Notes: generated from the letters alone by a model not told the origin. DNA of 64,000 nucleotides from Cellulomonas hominis (GCF_901521055.1 NZ_CABEGA010000014.1:1-64000), one strand, 5' to 3'; shown: positions 54,416 to 63,606, counted from the stretch's first letter. Numbers and translations: made by a program.

Positions 54416-55222
54416 ATGACGCAGGAGCCCTACACCGGCCGGGCGACGACGTTCGACACGGCCGCCGAGCTGTACGAGCGGGCACGGCCGGGCTACCCGC
54501 CGGCGATGTTCGCGGACCTGGCCGCCGCGCTGGGGCGGGGCACGGAACCCGCCCGCGTGCTGGAGATCGGCGCCGGCACCGGCCAGGCCACGCGCGGGCT
54601 GCTCGACCGGGGCTGGCACGTCGTGGCGCTCGAGCCGGGCGCCCGGCTCGCCGCGGTAGCGCGCCGCGTCCTGGCCGGGCGGGGCGACGTCGAGGTGGTC
54701 GAGCAGCCGTTCGAGCGCTGGGAGCCGCACGACGCCCGGCCGTTCGACCTGGTGCTGGCGGCGACCTCGTGGCACTGGGTCGACCCGCAGGTCGGGTACC
54801 GCCGGGCCGCCGAGCTGCTGCGCCCGGGCGGCCACCTCGCGGTCGTCACCACCGAGCACGTGCTCCCGCCGGACGGCGACGACTTCTTCCGCCAGGTCGA
54901 GGCCGCGTACGACGAGGTCGGCCTGGGCGACGGACAGGGCGGGCCGGCGCACCCCGACACGATCGAGCCGCCGGACGTCGCCGCCCTGCGCGCCAGCGGG
55001 TACTTCGGGGAGCCCGCGGTGCGCCGGTACCTCTGGGCCCTGGACTACACGGCGGACGCGTACGTGGCGCTGCTGTCGACGTACTCGAACCACATCGCCG
55101 CGACGCCCGAGCAGCGCGAGACCCTGTTCGCCGCGGTCCGCGACCTCATCGGCCGGCGCCCGTCCGGGACCGTGCGCAAGCACTACCTGACCCTGGTGCA
55201 GGACGCGCCCCGGGCCCCGTGA
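54416..55222 (+). CDS. Class I SAM-dependent methyltransferase
   Basis: 268 residues. Motif I VLEIGAGTGQATRGLL (~48-63), the acidic residue in VVALEPGARL and the post-I FDLVLAATSWHWVD are those of the small-molecule Methyltransf_11/25 group. It opens TTFDTAAELYERARPGYP, typical of actinobacterial members. GGAGGT lies 6 nt before the ATG. The substrate is unknown. Confidence 0.92.
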   Translation: MTQEPYTGRATTFDTAAELYERARPGYPPAMFADLAAALGRGTEPARVLEIGAGTGQATRGLLDRGWHVVALEPGARLAAVARRVLAGRGDVEVVEQPFERWEPHDARPFDLVLAATSWHWVDPQVGYRRAAELLRPGGHLAVVTTEHVLPPDGDDFFRQVEAAYDEVGLGDGQGGPAHPDTIEPPDVAALRASGYFGEPAVRRYLWALDYTADAYVALLSTYSNHIAATPEQRETLFAAVRDLIGRRPSGTVRKHYLTLVQDAPRAP

Positions 55223-55255
55223 CGCCGGGCCCCGCACCCTCGGGCCCGTGACCGA

Positions 55256-56278
55256 TCAGGCCCCCGCCACCGCCGCGGCACCGCGGCCGACCAGCGCCGC
55301 CGCGTCCCACGCCGCCGGGACGTCCCCGTGGCCGGCGTGCCGGAACGCCAGCACCGACGCGCCGATCCGGCCGCCGTGCGCCCCGAGCTCCGCGACCCGC
55401 ACCGGGGGCGCCGCCCGCCACGCGAGCCCGGCGTCGAGCGCCGCCCGCACCGGGGTGAGCAGGCGGTCCCCGGAGGCGAGGAACCCACCGCCGAGCACGA
55501 CGACCGCCGGGTCGAGCAGCAGCGTGACGGTGACCAGCCCCTGCGCGAGGGCGCGCACGGCGTCCGCCCAGACGGCGTCCGCGTCGGGGTCCGCGCCCAC
55601 GAGGTCGACGACCTGCTCCGCGCGCAGCGCCCGCCCGGTGCGGGCCGCGTACCGGCGCGCGAGCCCGGCGCCCGAGACGTACACCTCGAGGCAGCCGCGC
55701 TGCCCGCACGTGCACGGCTCGCCGTCGGCGACCACGGGGATGTGCCCGAGCTCGCCGGAGCCGCCGGTCGCGCCGGCCACGGCGGCACCGGCGGAGGTCA
55801 GCGACGCGGCGATGCCGGTGCCGATCGGGACCAGCACCACGTCGGCGTACCCGCGGGCGGCGCCGAACAGCTGCTCGGCGAGCCCCGCGGCCCGCACGTC
55901 GTGGCCGGTCGCGACGGGGATGCCGAGGGCGTCGGTCAGGCGGTCACGCAGCGGCACGTCCCGCCAGCCGAGGTTGGAGGCGTAGGCGACCACGCCGGTG
56001 CGCTCATCGAGCAGCCCCGGCGTCACCACGCCCGCGGCCACCACCCGCCGGCCGAGGTCGTCCGCCGCCTCGGTGAGTCCCCGCACGGCGTCGGCCACGG
56101 CCGTCACGGCGGCGTCGCCCGAGCCGGTGACGGTCGTCGAGGTGAGCACCGCGCGCCCGTCGGCGCCGACCAGCGCGGCCTTCGTGGTGGTGCCGCCGAC
56201 GTCGACCGCGACCACGGACCGGGGGTCTGGCAGGTCGTCGCGGTCGGCCGAGCGGCGCAGGCGGTCCTCGACCCTCAC
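55256..56278 (-). CDS. ROK-family sugar kinase
   Basis: 340 residues without a DNA-binding domain. The phosphate loop is VAVDVGGTTTKAALVGADG (~22-40), with PIGTGIAASLTSAG and the zinc motif CTCGQRGCLEVYVSG (~205). It phosphorylates a sugar, identity unknown. The GTG overlaps the asparaginase stop by 4 nt (GTGA), so it is the last gene of the glutamate-transporter-like operon. That placement is unusual for an amino-acid operon and suggests a sugar-containing substrate. Confidence 0.87.
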   Translation of the reverse strand: MRVEDRLRRSADRDDLPDPRSVVAVDVGGTTTKAALVGADGRAVLTSTTVTGSGDAAVTAVADAVRGLTEAADDLGRRVVAAGVVTPGLLDERTGVVAYASNLGWRDVPLRDRLTDALGIPVATGHDVRAAGLAEQLFGAARGYADVVLVPIGTGIAASLTSAGAAVAGATGGSGELGHIPVVADGEPCTCGQRGCLEVYVSGAGLARRYAARTGRALRAEQVVDLVGADPDADAVWADAVRALAQGLVTVTLLLDPAVVVLGGGFLASGDRLLTPVRAALDAGLAWRAAPPVRVAELGAHGGRIGASVLAFRHAGHGDVPAAWDAAALVGRGAAAVAGA

Positions 56279-57276
56279 GCCGCTGACCCGCCCCGGGCCG
56301 CGACCCAGCCCTCGACGGCCGCGCCGGGGGCGATCTCGCCGACCGGGAGCCCGCCGCCCAGCACGGGCACCGACGCGAACGCCGCGGCACCCGACACGTC
56401 GACGCCCAGCGCGCCGAGCACGCGCAGCGCCACGACGGTCGTCGCCCGCGGGGAGCCGTCGACGACCTTCATCGCGACCGCCTGCCCGGTGCGCGCGGCG
56501 ACGCCGATGACGCCCTCGGCCCCGCCCTTCGCGACGGCGCCCGGGACGCCGCGCATCACCTCGGTGTTCTGGTGCCCGCTGCCCCCGACGTAGAACGGGT
56601 GCTCCCGCATGGCGTCGGCGACGAGCCCGGCGGGCGTGCCCGGCTCGGCGGTCGCGACGGCACGGAAGGCGGTCGCGAGGCCCAGCACCGTGGTGCCGAA
56701 CAGCGGCGCGCCGCAGCCGTCCACCGCGTCGTGCCGGACGTCGGCTCCCGTGATCTCGGCCGTGGTGCGCCGCACGTGCTGCTGCAGCGGGTGGTCGACC
56801 GCCAGGTAGTCGTCGGTGCTCCAGCCGTTCACCGCGCAGGCGAGCAGCATCGCGGCGTGCTTGCCGGAGCAGTTCATCCGGACCCGGCTGCGCTCCTGCC
56901 CCGCGCGGATCAGCCGCACGCGGGTGCCCTCGTCCTCCGGCCAGTCGACCGGGCAGCGCAGGGCGTCGTCGTCCAGCCCCGCGCGCTCGAGCAGCGACCG
57001 GACGACCCGGACGTGCTCGTCCTCGCCGGTGTGGCTGCCCGCGGCGATCGCCAGCTCCGGCCCGGTCAGCGGCGCGCCGGCGGTCAGGCACGCGAGCGCC
57101 TGCACGGGCTTGGTGGTGGAGCGCGGGAGCACGGTGCCGTCGAGGTCGCCGACGGCCAGCGCGACGGACCCGTCGGCGTCGAGGGCCACGAGGGTCCCGA
57201 GGTGGCGGCTCTCCACGAGGCCGGAGCGGGTGACGACGGCCAGCTCGGCCAGGGCGGGTGCGGAGGTGTCAGGCAC
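56275..57276 (-). CDS. L-asparaginase of the Rhizobium etli type (PF06089)
   Basis: 333 residues. The signatures RSGLVESRHLGTLVALD, PRSTTKPVQALAC, RVRMNCSGKHAAMLLACAVN and HDAVDGCGAPLFG belong to the asparaginase II/class 3 family, distinct from AnsA/AnsB. It would release ammonia from asparagine or an asparagine derivative. It follows the permease gene with an 8-nt overlap and is coupled to the ROK kinase gene. Confidence 0.9.
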   Translation of the reverse strand: MPDTSAPALAELAVVTRSGLVESRHLGTLVALDADGSVALAVGDLDGTVLPRSTTKPVQALACLTAGAPLTGPELAIAAGSHTGEDEHVRVVRSLLERAGLDDDALRCPVDWPEDEGTRVRLIRAGQERSRVRMNCSGKHAAMLLACAVNGWSTDDYLAVDHPLQQHVRRTTAEITGADVRHDAVDGCGAPLFGTTVLGLATAFRAVATAEPGTPAGLVADAMREHPFYVGGSGHQNTEVMRGVPGAVAKGGAEGVIGVAARTGQAVAMKVVDGSPRATTVVALRVLGALGVDVSGAAAFASVPVLGGGLPVGEIAPGAAVEGWVAARGGSAA

Positions 57277-58150
57277 GGAGGGTCTCCAGGTCGGGGGTGG
57301 GTGCGGCGCCGGGCGTCGCGGCCGGCGCGGGCGTGCGGCGGCGCATGCGGTCCTGCAGGCGCGAGGCCAGGGCGGACAGCGAGCCGTTGCACACCAGGTA
57401 GATGAGGGTCACGGCGAGGAACGTCTGCACGAGCAGCCGGTTGTACGCGGACAGCACCTGCGCCCGGTACAGCAGCTCGGTGAACGCGACGACGTAGCCG
57501 AGGGAGGTGTCCTTGATGAGGCTGACCAGCTGCGTGACCAGCGACGGCGTGACGTACCGGACGGCCTGCGGCAGGACGACCAGGCGCATCACCTGGTGCC
57601 GCCGCATCCCGAGGCTCAGGGCGGCCTCGGTCTGGCCCTTCGGCAGGCTCTGGATGCCGGCGCGGACGATCTCGGCGATGACGGCCGAGTTCGCGACGGT
57701 GAGCGGCACCACGAGCTTCCACAGCACCGGCAGGTTGATGCCGTACCGCGGCAGGCCGAAGAGCATGAGGTAGATCAGCAGGAGCACGGGGATGGTGCGG
57801 CCGATCTCGACCAGCGCCGTCGCGACCCAGCGCAGCGGCCGCACGTGGCTCAGCCGGCCCAGGGCGAGCAGCACGCCGATCGCGCCGCCGAGCACGGCGA
57901 CCACCGCGGCCGCCTGCAGGGTCCCGCCCAGCCCGACCAGCAGGTACTGCCAGATCGGCCACTGCGTGAACGGGGTCCACTTCTCGGCGTCCAGCTGCCC
58001 GTGGGAGGCGAACTGCACCAGACCGGCGGTGATGAGCCCGGCGATCACCAGCACGCTGACCACCGAGGCGATCCGGGTGCGCCGGCGCGTGCGGGGACCG
58101 GGGGCGTCGTACAGGAAGGAGGCCGCGTTCCGGCCGGAGGAGCTGCTCAC
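57269..58150 (-). CDS. gluD: Amino-acid ABC transporter permease (GluD type)
   Basis: 293 residues: an Arg-rich N-terminus and about five or six helices. The His/Glu/Gln permease signature is EIVRAGIQSLPKGQTEAAL (EAA loop), then VTPSLVTQLVSLIKDTSLGY. It pairs with the GluC-type permease, whose stop overlaps this ATG by 4 nt. The gene order gluA-gluB-gluC-gluD is that of the Corynebacterium glutamate importer. Confidence 0.9.
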   Translation of the reverse strand: MSSSSGRNAASFLYDAPGPRTRRRTRIASVVSVLVIAGLITAGLVQFASHGQLDAEKWTPFTQWPIWQYLLVGLGGTLQAAAVVAVLGGAIGVLLALGRLSHVRPLRWVATALVEIGRTIPVLLLIYLMLFGLPRYGINLPVLWKLVVPLTVANSAVIAEIVRAGIQSLPKGQTEAALSLGMRRHQVMRLVVLPQAVRYVTPSLVTQLVSLIKDTSLGYVVAFTELLYRAQVLSAYNRLLVQTFLAVTLIYLVCNGSLSALASRLQDRMRRRTPAPAATPGAAPTPDLETLRA

Positions 58151-58791
58151 CGGGAGATCGCCACCTTCTTCTCGATGCGGCCGGCTGCCAGGCCGATCGC
58201 CAGGGCGATGGCCATGTAGACCAGGCCGGCGCCGGCGAAGATCGGGATGGGCTGGGCCTCGACGAGGTTGACCTTGTTCACCGCGGACGTGAGCTCGACG
58301 ACGCCGACCGTCGCGGCGAGCGCGCTGTTCATGACGAGCGCGATCATCACGTTGCCCAGCGGCTGCACCACCGCGCGCAGCGCCTGCGGCACGACGACGA
58401 GCCGCAGGATCTGGGGCAGGCGGAGCCCCAGCGCGCGGGCGGCCTCGAGCTGCCCGGGCGGGATGGTGTTGACGCCGCTGCGCACCGCCTCGGCGACGTA
58501 GGCCGCCTCGTACACGGCCAGCACCACGACGGCCGTGGTGGTCAGCGGCATGATCAGGCCGGCGTCCGGCAGCGCGAACACCGCGAGCAGCAGCAGCGCC
58601 AGCAGGGGGACGTTGACGAAGAACTGCACGTAGGCGAACGCCGCCCCGCGCAGCACGGGCACCGGGCTGACCCGGGCGATCGTGACCAGGGTGCCGAGCA
58701 CCAGAGCGGCGGCACCCGCCACGAGCGTGATCATGACCGTCGTGCCCAGCGCCCGCAGCAGCGGGTCGAGGTTGTCGATCAGGGCCTGCAT
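58147..58791 (-). CDS. gluC: Amino-acid ABC transporter permease (GluC type)
   Basis: 214 residues, five helices. The conserved loop reads EAVRSGVNTIPPGQLEAARA, then LPQILRLVVVPQALRAVVQP. Starts MQALIDNLDPLLRALGTTV. It is separated from the binding-protein gene by 106 nt containing two strong hairpins, and coupled to gluD by a 4-nt ATGA overlap. Confidence 0.9.
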   Translation of the reverse strand: MQALIDNLDPLLRALGTTVMITLVAGAAALVLGTLVTIARVSPVPVLRGAAFAYVQFFVNVPLLALLLLAVFALPDAGLIMPLTTTAVVVLAVYEAAYVAEAVRSGVNTIPPGQLEAARALGLRLPQILRLVVVPQALRAVVQPLGNVMIALVMNSALAATVGVVELTSAVNKVNLVEAQPIPIFAGAGLVYMAIALAIGLAAGRIEKKVAISR

Positions 58792-58802
58792 GTCGTCCTC
58801 CG

Positions 58803-58885
58803 CCGGCCGCTGCGCGTGCAGCGGCCGGAGCCGTCGGGTGGGGTCGGCCGCGTCCCGGGCCTCAGGGGTGCCCGGGACGCGGCCG
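58803..58885 (-). terminator. Two tandem GC hairpins between gluB and gluC
   Basis: Hairpin 1: 11-bp stem, arms 58803-58813 and 58818-58828, loop GCGT. Hairpin 2: perfect 16-bp stem, arms 58845-58860 and 58870-58885, 9-nt loop. They follow the binding-protein gene and are in the right place to limit read-through into the permease genes and to protect the 3' end of binding-protein mRNA. Confidence 0.7.
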
Positions 58886-58897
58886 AGTTCGGGTGGC

Positions 58898-59860
58898 TCA
58901 GGAGCCGGGGACCGAGCCGATCTCCGGCGGGGTCGGGGCGTCGTCGTCCGAGACCGTGCCGAGGCTGGCCTCCCAGACGGCGGCCCACTGGCCCTCGTCC
59001 TCGATCGTCTCGAGCCAGGTGTTCACGAACTCCTTGAAGTCCGCGTCGTCGTGCTTGAGGCCGATGCCGTACGGCTCCGCGGTGAACGGCTCGCCGACGA
59101 TCTTGATGTCGCCGTTCGACGCCGCGTTGGTCGCCAGCAGGATGTAGTCCTGCACGTAGGCGTCGCCGCGGCCCTGCACGAGCGCCTGCACGGCCTGCGG
59201 GTCCGTCGCGAAGCTGGTGACCTCGGCGGTCGGCTGCTCCTCGGGCACCGCGGTCACGGCGGGGGTGTTCGCCCCGACGATCACGGTCTTGCCGCCCAGG
59301 TCGTCGATCCCCGAGATGTCGTCGTTGTCGGCCTTCACCGCGACCGCGAGGCCCGACGTGAAGTACGGGCCGGCGAAGCTGATCTGCTCCGCGCGCTCCT
59401 CGGTGATCGTGTAGGTGTTGAAGACGACGTCGACGGTGCCGTTCTGCAGCAGCGCCTCGCGGGTCTCGGACGCCGGCGGGACGATCTCGATGTTCGGCTC
59501 GCCGAGGATGTAGATCGCCAGCAGCTTCGCCAGGTCGATGTCGAAGCCCGTGACGTCGTCGGGGTTCGTCGGGTCCTGCTGCGAGAGCAGCGGGGCGTCG
59601 AGGGCGGCGCCGACGCGCAGCACGCCCCGCTCCTTGATGGCGGCCATCGTCGAGTCCGGGAGGATGTCGGCGTCGTCGGCGACGGGCGCGTCGGCGAACA
59701 CGGCCTCGAGGCCCGTGGCCTCGGCGGACTCGGACGAGTCGTCGGCCGGCGGCACGCCGGTGCCCGACGAGTCGCTCGAGCAGGCCGCGGTGGTCAGCGC
59801 CACCGCGGTGAGCAGCGCGGCGAGGACGGGGGTCCGTCGCCGGGTGAGCAGAGAGCGCAT
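58898..59860 (-). CDS. gluB: Amino-acid ABC transporter binding lipoprotein (GluB type)
   Basis: 320 residues. The signal peptide ends in the lipobox TTAAC|SSDSS, then an acidic Ser/Thr spacer. The family 3 binding-protein core includes LRVGAALDAPLLSQQDP, TGFDIDLAKLLAIYILG, VFNTYTITEERAEQISFAGP and GRGDAYVQDYILLAT. The usual substrate of this group is glutamate or a related acidic amino acid. Specificity here is open given the sugar-type genes in the operon. Confidence 0.92.
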   Translation of the reverse strand: MRSLLTRRRTPVLAALLTAVALTTAACSSDSSGTGVPPADDSSESAEATGLEAVFADAPVADDADILPDSTMAAIKERGVLRVGAALDAPLLSQQDPTNPDDVTGFDIDLAKLLAIYILGEPNIEIVPPASETREALLQNGTVDVVFNTYTITEERAEQISFAGPYFTSGLAVAVKADNDDISGIDDLGGKTVIVGANTPAVTAVPEEQPTAEVTSFATDPQAVQALVQGRGDAYVQDYILLATNAASNGDIKIVGEPFTAEPYGIGLKHDDADFKEFVNTWLETIEDEGQWAAVWEASLGTVSDDDAPTPPEIGSVPGS

Positions 59861-59877
59861 GTGCCTGCCTTTCGGGT

Positions 59878-59932
59878 CACGGCCACGAGGGCCGGGGGTG
59901 GGAGGTGCAGGTGGTGCCGGCTCGTGGCCGTG
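59878..59932 (-). terminator. Hairpin between gluA and gluB
   Basis: Arms CACGGCCACGAG (59878-59889) and CTCGTGGCCGTG (59921-59932), perfect 12-bp stem with a 31-nt loop. It lies between the ATPase and binding-protein genes and could act as an RNA processing or stabilising site. Confidence 0.55.
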
Positions 59933-59959
59933 GTGGGTCGGTGCTGGTGCGGAGCTGGG

Positions 59960-60718
59960 TCAGTGCTGGAGCACGGACGCGAGGAACGCCCGGGCGCGGT
60001 CGCTGCGGGTGGCGTCGAAGAACTCGGCGGGCGGCGCCTGCTCGACGATCTGCCCGGCGTCCATGAACACGACGCGGTCGGCCACCCGGCGGGCGAAGCC
60101 CATCTCGTGGGTGACGACGACCATCGTCATGCCCTCGGCGGCGAGGCCCGTCATGACGTCGAGCACCTCGTTGACCATCTCGGGGTCGAGGGCCGAGGTC
60201 GGCTCGTCGAACAGCATGACCTTGGGCTGCATCGCCAGGGCGCGGGCGATCGCCGCGCGCTGCTGCTGCCCGCCGGACAGCTCGGCGGGGTGCCGGTGCG
60301 CCTTGTCCGCGATGCCGACGCGCTCCAGCAGCGCCATGGCGCGCTCGCGGGCCTCGGCCCGGGGCGTGCGCCGCACGGCGACCGGCGCCATCGCGACGTT
60401 GTCCAGGACGGTGCGGTGGCCGAACAGGTTGAACTGCTGGAACACCATGCCGACGTCGGCGCGCAGGCGGGCCAGCGCGGCGCCCTCCTCGGGCAGCAGC
60501 TCCCCGTCGACGCGGATCTCCCCGGAGTCGATCACCTCGAGCCGGTTGATCGTGCGGCAGAGCGTCGACTTGCCGGAGCCGGAGGGCCCGACGACCACGA
60601 CGACCTCGCGCGGAGCGACCTCCAGGTCGATGTCGCGCAGCACGTGCAGGGCGCCGAAGTGCTTGTCGACCCCCCGCATGCTGACCATCGGCGCGGGTGT
60701 GGGCGTCGTCGCGCTCAT
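59960..60718 (-). CDS. gluA: Amino-acid ABC transporter ATP-binding protein (GluA type)
   Basis: 252 residues. Walker [19 protein letters not shown] (~41), Q-loop [17 protein letters not shown], signature [17 protein letters not shown], Walker [17 protein letters not shown] and the switch His in VVVTHEMGF. It powers the glutamate-type importer. First gene of the minus-strand operon; the 132-nt upstream gap is shared with the divergent ROK regulator. Confidence 0.94.
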   Translation of the reverse strand: MSATTPTPAPMVSMRGVDKHFGALHVLRDIDLEVAPREVVVVVGPSGSGKSTLCRTINRLEVIDSGEIRVDGELLPEEGAALARLRADVGMVFQQFNLFGHRTVLDNVAMAPVAVRRTPRAEARERAMALLERVGIADKAHRHPAELSGGQQQRAAIARALAMQPKVMLFDEPTSALDPEMVNEVLDVMTGLAAEGMTMVVVTHEMGFARRVADRVVFMDAGQIVEQAPPAEFFDATRSDRARAFLASVLQH

Positions 60719-60850
60719 CCGTCATCCGTCCTCTCGCTGAAGGTTGCGTGACGGTGAGCCTAAGACCTGATCGTTACGTCCACGTTTCGACACACTTCAT
60801 CCATATTCGGCGTAACTTCGCGAACATGGACCTCCTGGTTGACTAGCCCC

Positions 60851-62020
60851 GTGACCACCGACACGTTCCCGCCCTCGCCGTCGTCGCCGGGCTCCGTCCT
60901 GGCGCTCGTCCGTGCGGGCGCGGCGTCGCGGGCCGACGTCGCCCGGCTCGCCGCCCTGTCCCCCACGACGGTGGCGGCCCGGGTCGAGTGCCTGGTCCGT
61001 GCGGGCTACCTGCGCGAGGCCGGCGACGGCCCGTCCCGCGGCGGACGCCGTCCCCGCCGGCTCGAGGTCTCCCCGGCGCTCGGCGTGGTCGTCGGCGTGG
61101 ACCTCGGGGTCCAGCACGCGACGTTCGGCCTGGTCGACGCAGCAGGGACCCTGCTCGCGCGCCGCGACGTCGCCGCCGCCGTCTCCGACGGCCCCGACGC
61201 GGTTCTCGACGCGGTCGTCCGGGAGGTCGAGGCCCTGCGCGCCGAGCACGCGCCGGACGTCCCCCTGCTCGCCGCGTGCGTCGGCGTGCCCGGGCCGGTC
61301 GACGCCCGCACCGGCCGCGTCGTCTCCCCCGCGCGGATGCCCGGCTGGAACGGCACCGACGTCGCCGGGGTCCTCACCCCGCGCCTGGGCGTGCCAGTGC
61401 TGGTCGAGAACGACGCGAACCTCATGGCCCTGGGCGAGCACGCCGGCAGCGGCTTCGACGTCGAGCACCTGGTGTTCGTCAAGGTCGGCTCGGGCATCGG
61501 CTGCGGCGTCGTCGCCTCCGGTGCCCTGCACCGCGGCGCGCAGGGCTTCGCCGGCGACATCAGCCACGCCTCCGTGCCCGACGCCCCGCCGGTGCCCTGC
61601 TCGTGCGGGCGGGCCGGCTGCCTCGACGCGGTCGCGTCAGGCGCGGCCCTGGTCCGGCAGCTGCAGGAGGCCGGTGCCGGCGTCACGGGCATCGACGACC
61701 TCGTGGCCCTGGCCCGGGACGCCCACCCCGAGGCCACGAACCTGCTGCGCGAGGCCGGCGCCCGAACCGGTGCCGTCCTGTCGACGATCATCAACTTCTT
61801 CAACCCCGACCGGCTCGTGGTCGGCGGCCAGCTCGCCGAGGCCGACGCCTTCGTCGCCGGAGTGCGGTCCGCGGTCTACGCGCGCTGCCTGCCGATGGTC
61901 ACCGACCACCTCGACGTCCGGTCCACCCGCGTCGGCCGCGAGGCGGGCATCCGCGGGGCGGCCCGCACGGCGCTGGACCACGTGCTCGCCCCCGGGACGG
62001 TCGACGCCGCGCTGCGCTGA
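60851..62020 (+). CDS. ROK-family transcriptional regulator
   Basis: 389 residues. The winged helix covers ~10-65 (AASRADVARLAALSPTTVAA, then the wing GGRRPRRLEV). The ROK domain follows with VVGVDLGVQHATFGLVDAAG and the zinc motif CSCGRAGCLDAVASG. The GTG at 60851 is preferred over the TTG at 60839. It is divergent from gluA and is the likely regulator of the whole transporter-asparaginase-kinase operon. A ROK effector is usually a sugar or sugar phosphate. The AT-rich gap contains an inverted GTTACG/CGTAAC pair (60773 and 60811). Confidence 0.88.
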   Translation: MTTDTFPPSPSSPGSVLALVRAGAASRADVARLAALSPTTVAARVECLVRAGYLREAGDGPSRGGRRPRRLEVSPALGVVVGVDLGVQHATFGLVDAAGTLLARRDVAAAVSDGPDAVLDAVVREVEALRAEHAPDVPLLAACVGVPGPVDARTGRVVSPARMPGWNGTDVAGVLTPRLGVPVLVENDANLMALGEHAGSGFDVEHLVFVKVGSGIGCGVVASGALHRGAQGFAGDISHASVPDAPPVPCSCGRAGCLDAVASGAALVRQLQEAGAGVTGIDDLVALARDAHPEATNLLREAGARTGAVLSTIINFFNPDRLVVGGQLAEADAFVAGVRSAVYARCLPMVTDHLDVRSTRVGREAGIRGAARTALDHVLAPGTVDAALR

Positions 62021-62054
62021 TCCCGGGGGCCGTCCGCACGCCGTCCGGCAGCCG

Positions 62055-62758
62055 TCAGCCGGCGGTGAGCCGGAACAGCCCGCCGTCGGGATCTGTCAGC
62101 TCCACCACGCCGTCTGCCCGGCCGCCCAGCCGCCGGGCCCCCAGCCCGCCCAGGCGCGCCACCTCGGCGTCGAGGTCACCGTCGACGACCGCGAGCTCGA
62201 ACCACTGCCGGTCCCGGCCGCGCCAGGTCGGCACCGGCGGACCGCCCACGCGACCTTGGTGCCACCCCGCGGGTGCTGGACCGCCGTCTCCTCGTCGTGG
62301 TCCCACACCAGGGGCCAGCCGAGCGCCTCCGCCCAGAAGAGCCCGACGTCGCGGCTCCCCTCGCACGCGACCTCGCCCAGGAACCCGCAGCCCGCCAGGA
62401 ACGTGTTCCCCGGCTCGATGACGCAGAGCGCGTCCCCCTCGGGGTCCGCGAGCACCACGTGCCCCTCCTCCGGGAGCTGCCCCACGTCCAGGTGGGCCCC
62501 GCCGAGCGCGAGCGCCTGGGCGACCACGCGGTCCTGGTCGGCGCGCGTGGTGCTGGTCAGGTGCAGGTGCAGCCGGTCCGGCCCCGCCTGCCCGGCGCGG
62601 CTCTCCGTGAAGCGCAGACCGACCTGGGTGCCGGCGGCCGGCAGCAGCACCCCGCGCGCGTCGGCCACCGCGTGCCGCCCGAGCACGGCCGCCCAGAACG
62701 CGGCCGCCCGGGCGGGATCGCGCACGCCGAACGCGACGGCCACCAGCCGGCAGGACAT
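62055..62758 (-). pseudogene. VOC family protein gene with a frameshift
   Basis: Two glyoxalase-type modules. The first ~170 residues read in one frame from the ATG at 62758 (VAVAFGVRDPARAAAFWAAV, HLHLTSTTRADQDRVVAQAL, then GTKVAW). After ~62245 the expected continuation (VPTWRGRDRQWFELAVVDGD to DPDGGLFRLTAG) is found in another frame and ends at 62055. Loss of one G in the run after the Trp codon explains the shift. Either the gene is recently broken or the base call is wrong. In the uncorrected frame the protein would run on to 62096 with a meaningless tail. Confidence 0.8.
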
Positions 62759-62907
62759 CCTCGGACGGTAGCCGCCCCGCGCACGGACGGTCCCGTCATC
62801 TCCGTCCCGCCGGGCGCACCGTTGCGGTCGCGGTCCGGATCGGGCGCACGTACGTTGCGAGGAACCGAGGCTGACCGGCCCCGCACCACACGAGGAGGAC
62901 ACGGGCC

Positions 62908-63606
62908 ATGAGCACCGCCAGCGGTTCCAGCACCCCCGACCACGCCGCCGACGAACCTCGCGCGGCGCATGCCGCCCACGCGGCCGGCACCCCCGAAGAC
63001 CGCCCCTCGGAGGGCGCCGTCTCCGCGAAGGCCTTCGGCCGCGACCGCGAGACCGTGGTCGCCCGCGAGAAGGAGGAGTACGGCGGCATCAAGCTCGGCT
63101 CCGCCTTCTTCGGCTGGCTCACGGCCACCGGCACCGCCGTCCTGCTGACCGCGCTCGCCGCAGCAGCCGGAACGGCCGTGGGCCTCGCCAACGACACGTC
63201 GGTCGACGAGGTGGCCGACCAGGCGTCGTCCGACCCGGGGTCGATCGGCTGGATCGGCGCGATCGTCCTGGCGGTCGTGCTGTTCGTCGCCTACTACTGC
63301 GGCGGGTACGTGGCCGGGCGGATGGCCCGGTTCAACGGCGCGAAGCAGGGCCTCGCGGTGTGGCTGTGGGCGGTCGTGATCGCGGTGGTCGTCGCCGTCC
63401 TCGCGGCCGTCGCCGGCGACCAGTACGACGTCCTCGGCCGCCTCGACAGCTTCCCGCGCATCCCGGTCGCCGAGGGCGATCTCACCACCGGCGGCATCAT
63501 CGCGCTGCTGGTCGTCGCGGCCGTCAGCCTCGCGGGCGCGGTCCTCGGCGGCCTCGCCGGCATGCGGTTCCACCGGAAGGTCGACCGGGCCGGTCTGGGT
63601 CGCTGA
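62908..63606 (+). CDS. Four-helix membrane protein of unknown function
   Basis: 232 residues. A hydrophilic Ala/His-rich N-terminus (~60) is followed by four predicted helices: FFGWLTATGTAVLLTALAAA, WIGAIVLAVVLFVAYYCGGY, LAVWLWAVVIAVVVAVLAAV and IIALLVVAAVSLAGAVLGGL. The glycine-rich helices and the motif CGGYVAGRMARFNGAKQG recall the YrzE/TIGR04086-like group, though this is not certain. Terminated by a 15-bp hairpin shared with tRNA-Ala. Confidence 0.8.
   Translation: MSTASGSSTPDHAADEPRAAHAAHAAGTPEDRPSEGAVSAKAFGRDRETVVAREKEEYGGIKLGSAFFGWLTATGTAVLLTALAAAAGTAVGLANDTSVDEVADQASSDPGSIGWIGAIVLAVVLFVAYYCGGYVAGRMARFNGAKQGLAVWLWAVVIAVVVAVLAAVAGDQYDVLGRLDSFPRIPVAEGDLTTGGIIALLVVAAVSLAGAVLGGLAGMRFHRKVDRAGLGR

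Noticed and set aside
60773-60816. GTTACG/CGTAAC inverted pair as the ROK operator of the glu operon
   Set aside because: The half-sites are only 6 bp and 32 nt apart, too weak to list as a site. It is mentioned only as a possibility in the regulator entry.
62240-62250. Programmed ribosomal frameshift in the VOC gene
   Set aside because: There is no slippery heptamer or downstream structure that stands out, and VOC proteins have no known frameshifting. A plain one-base deletion is simpler.
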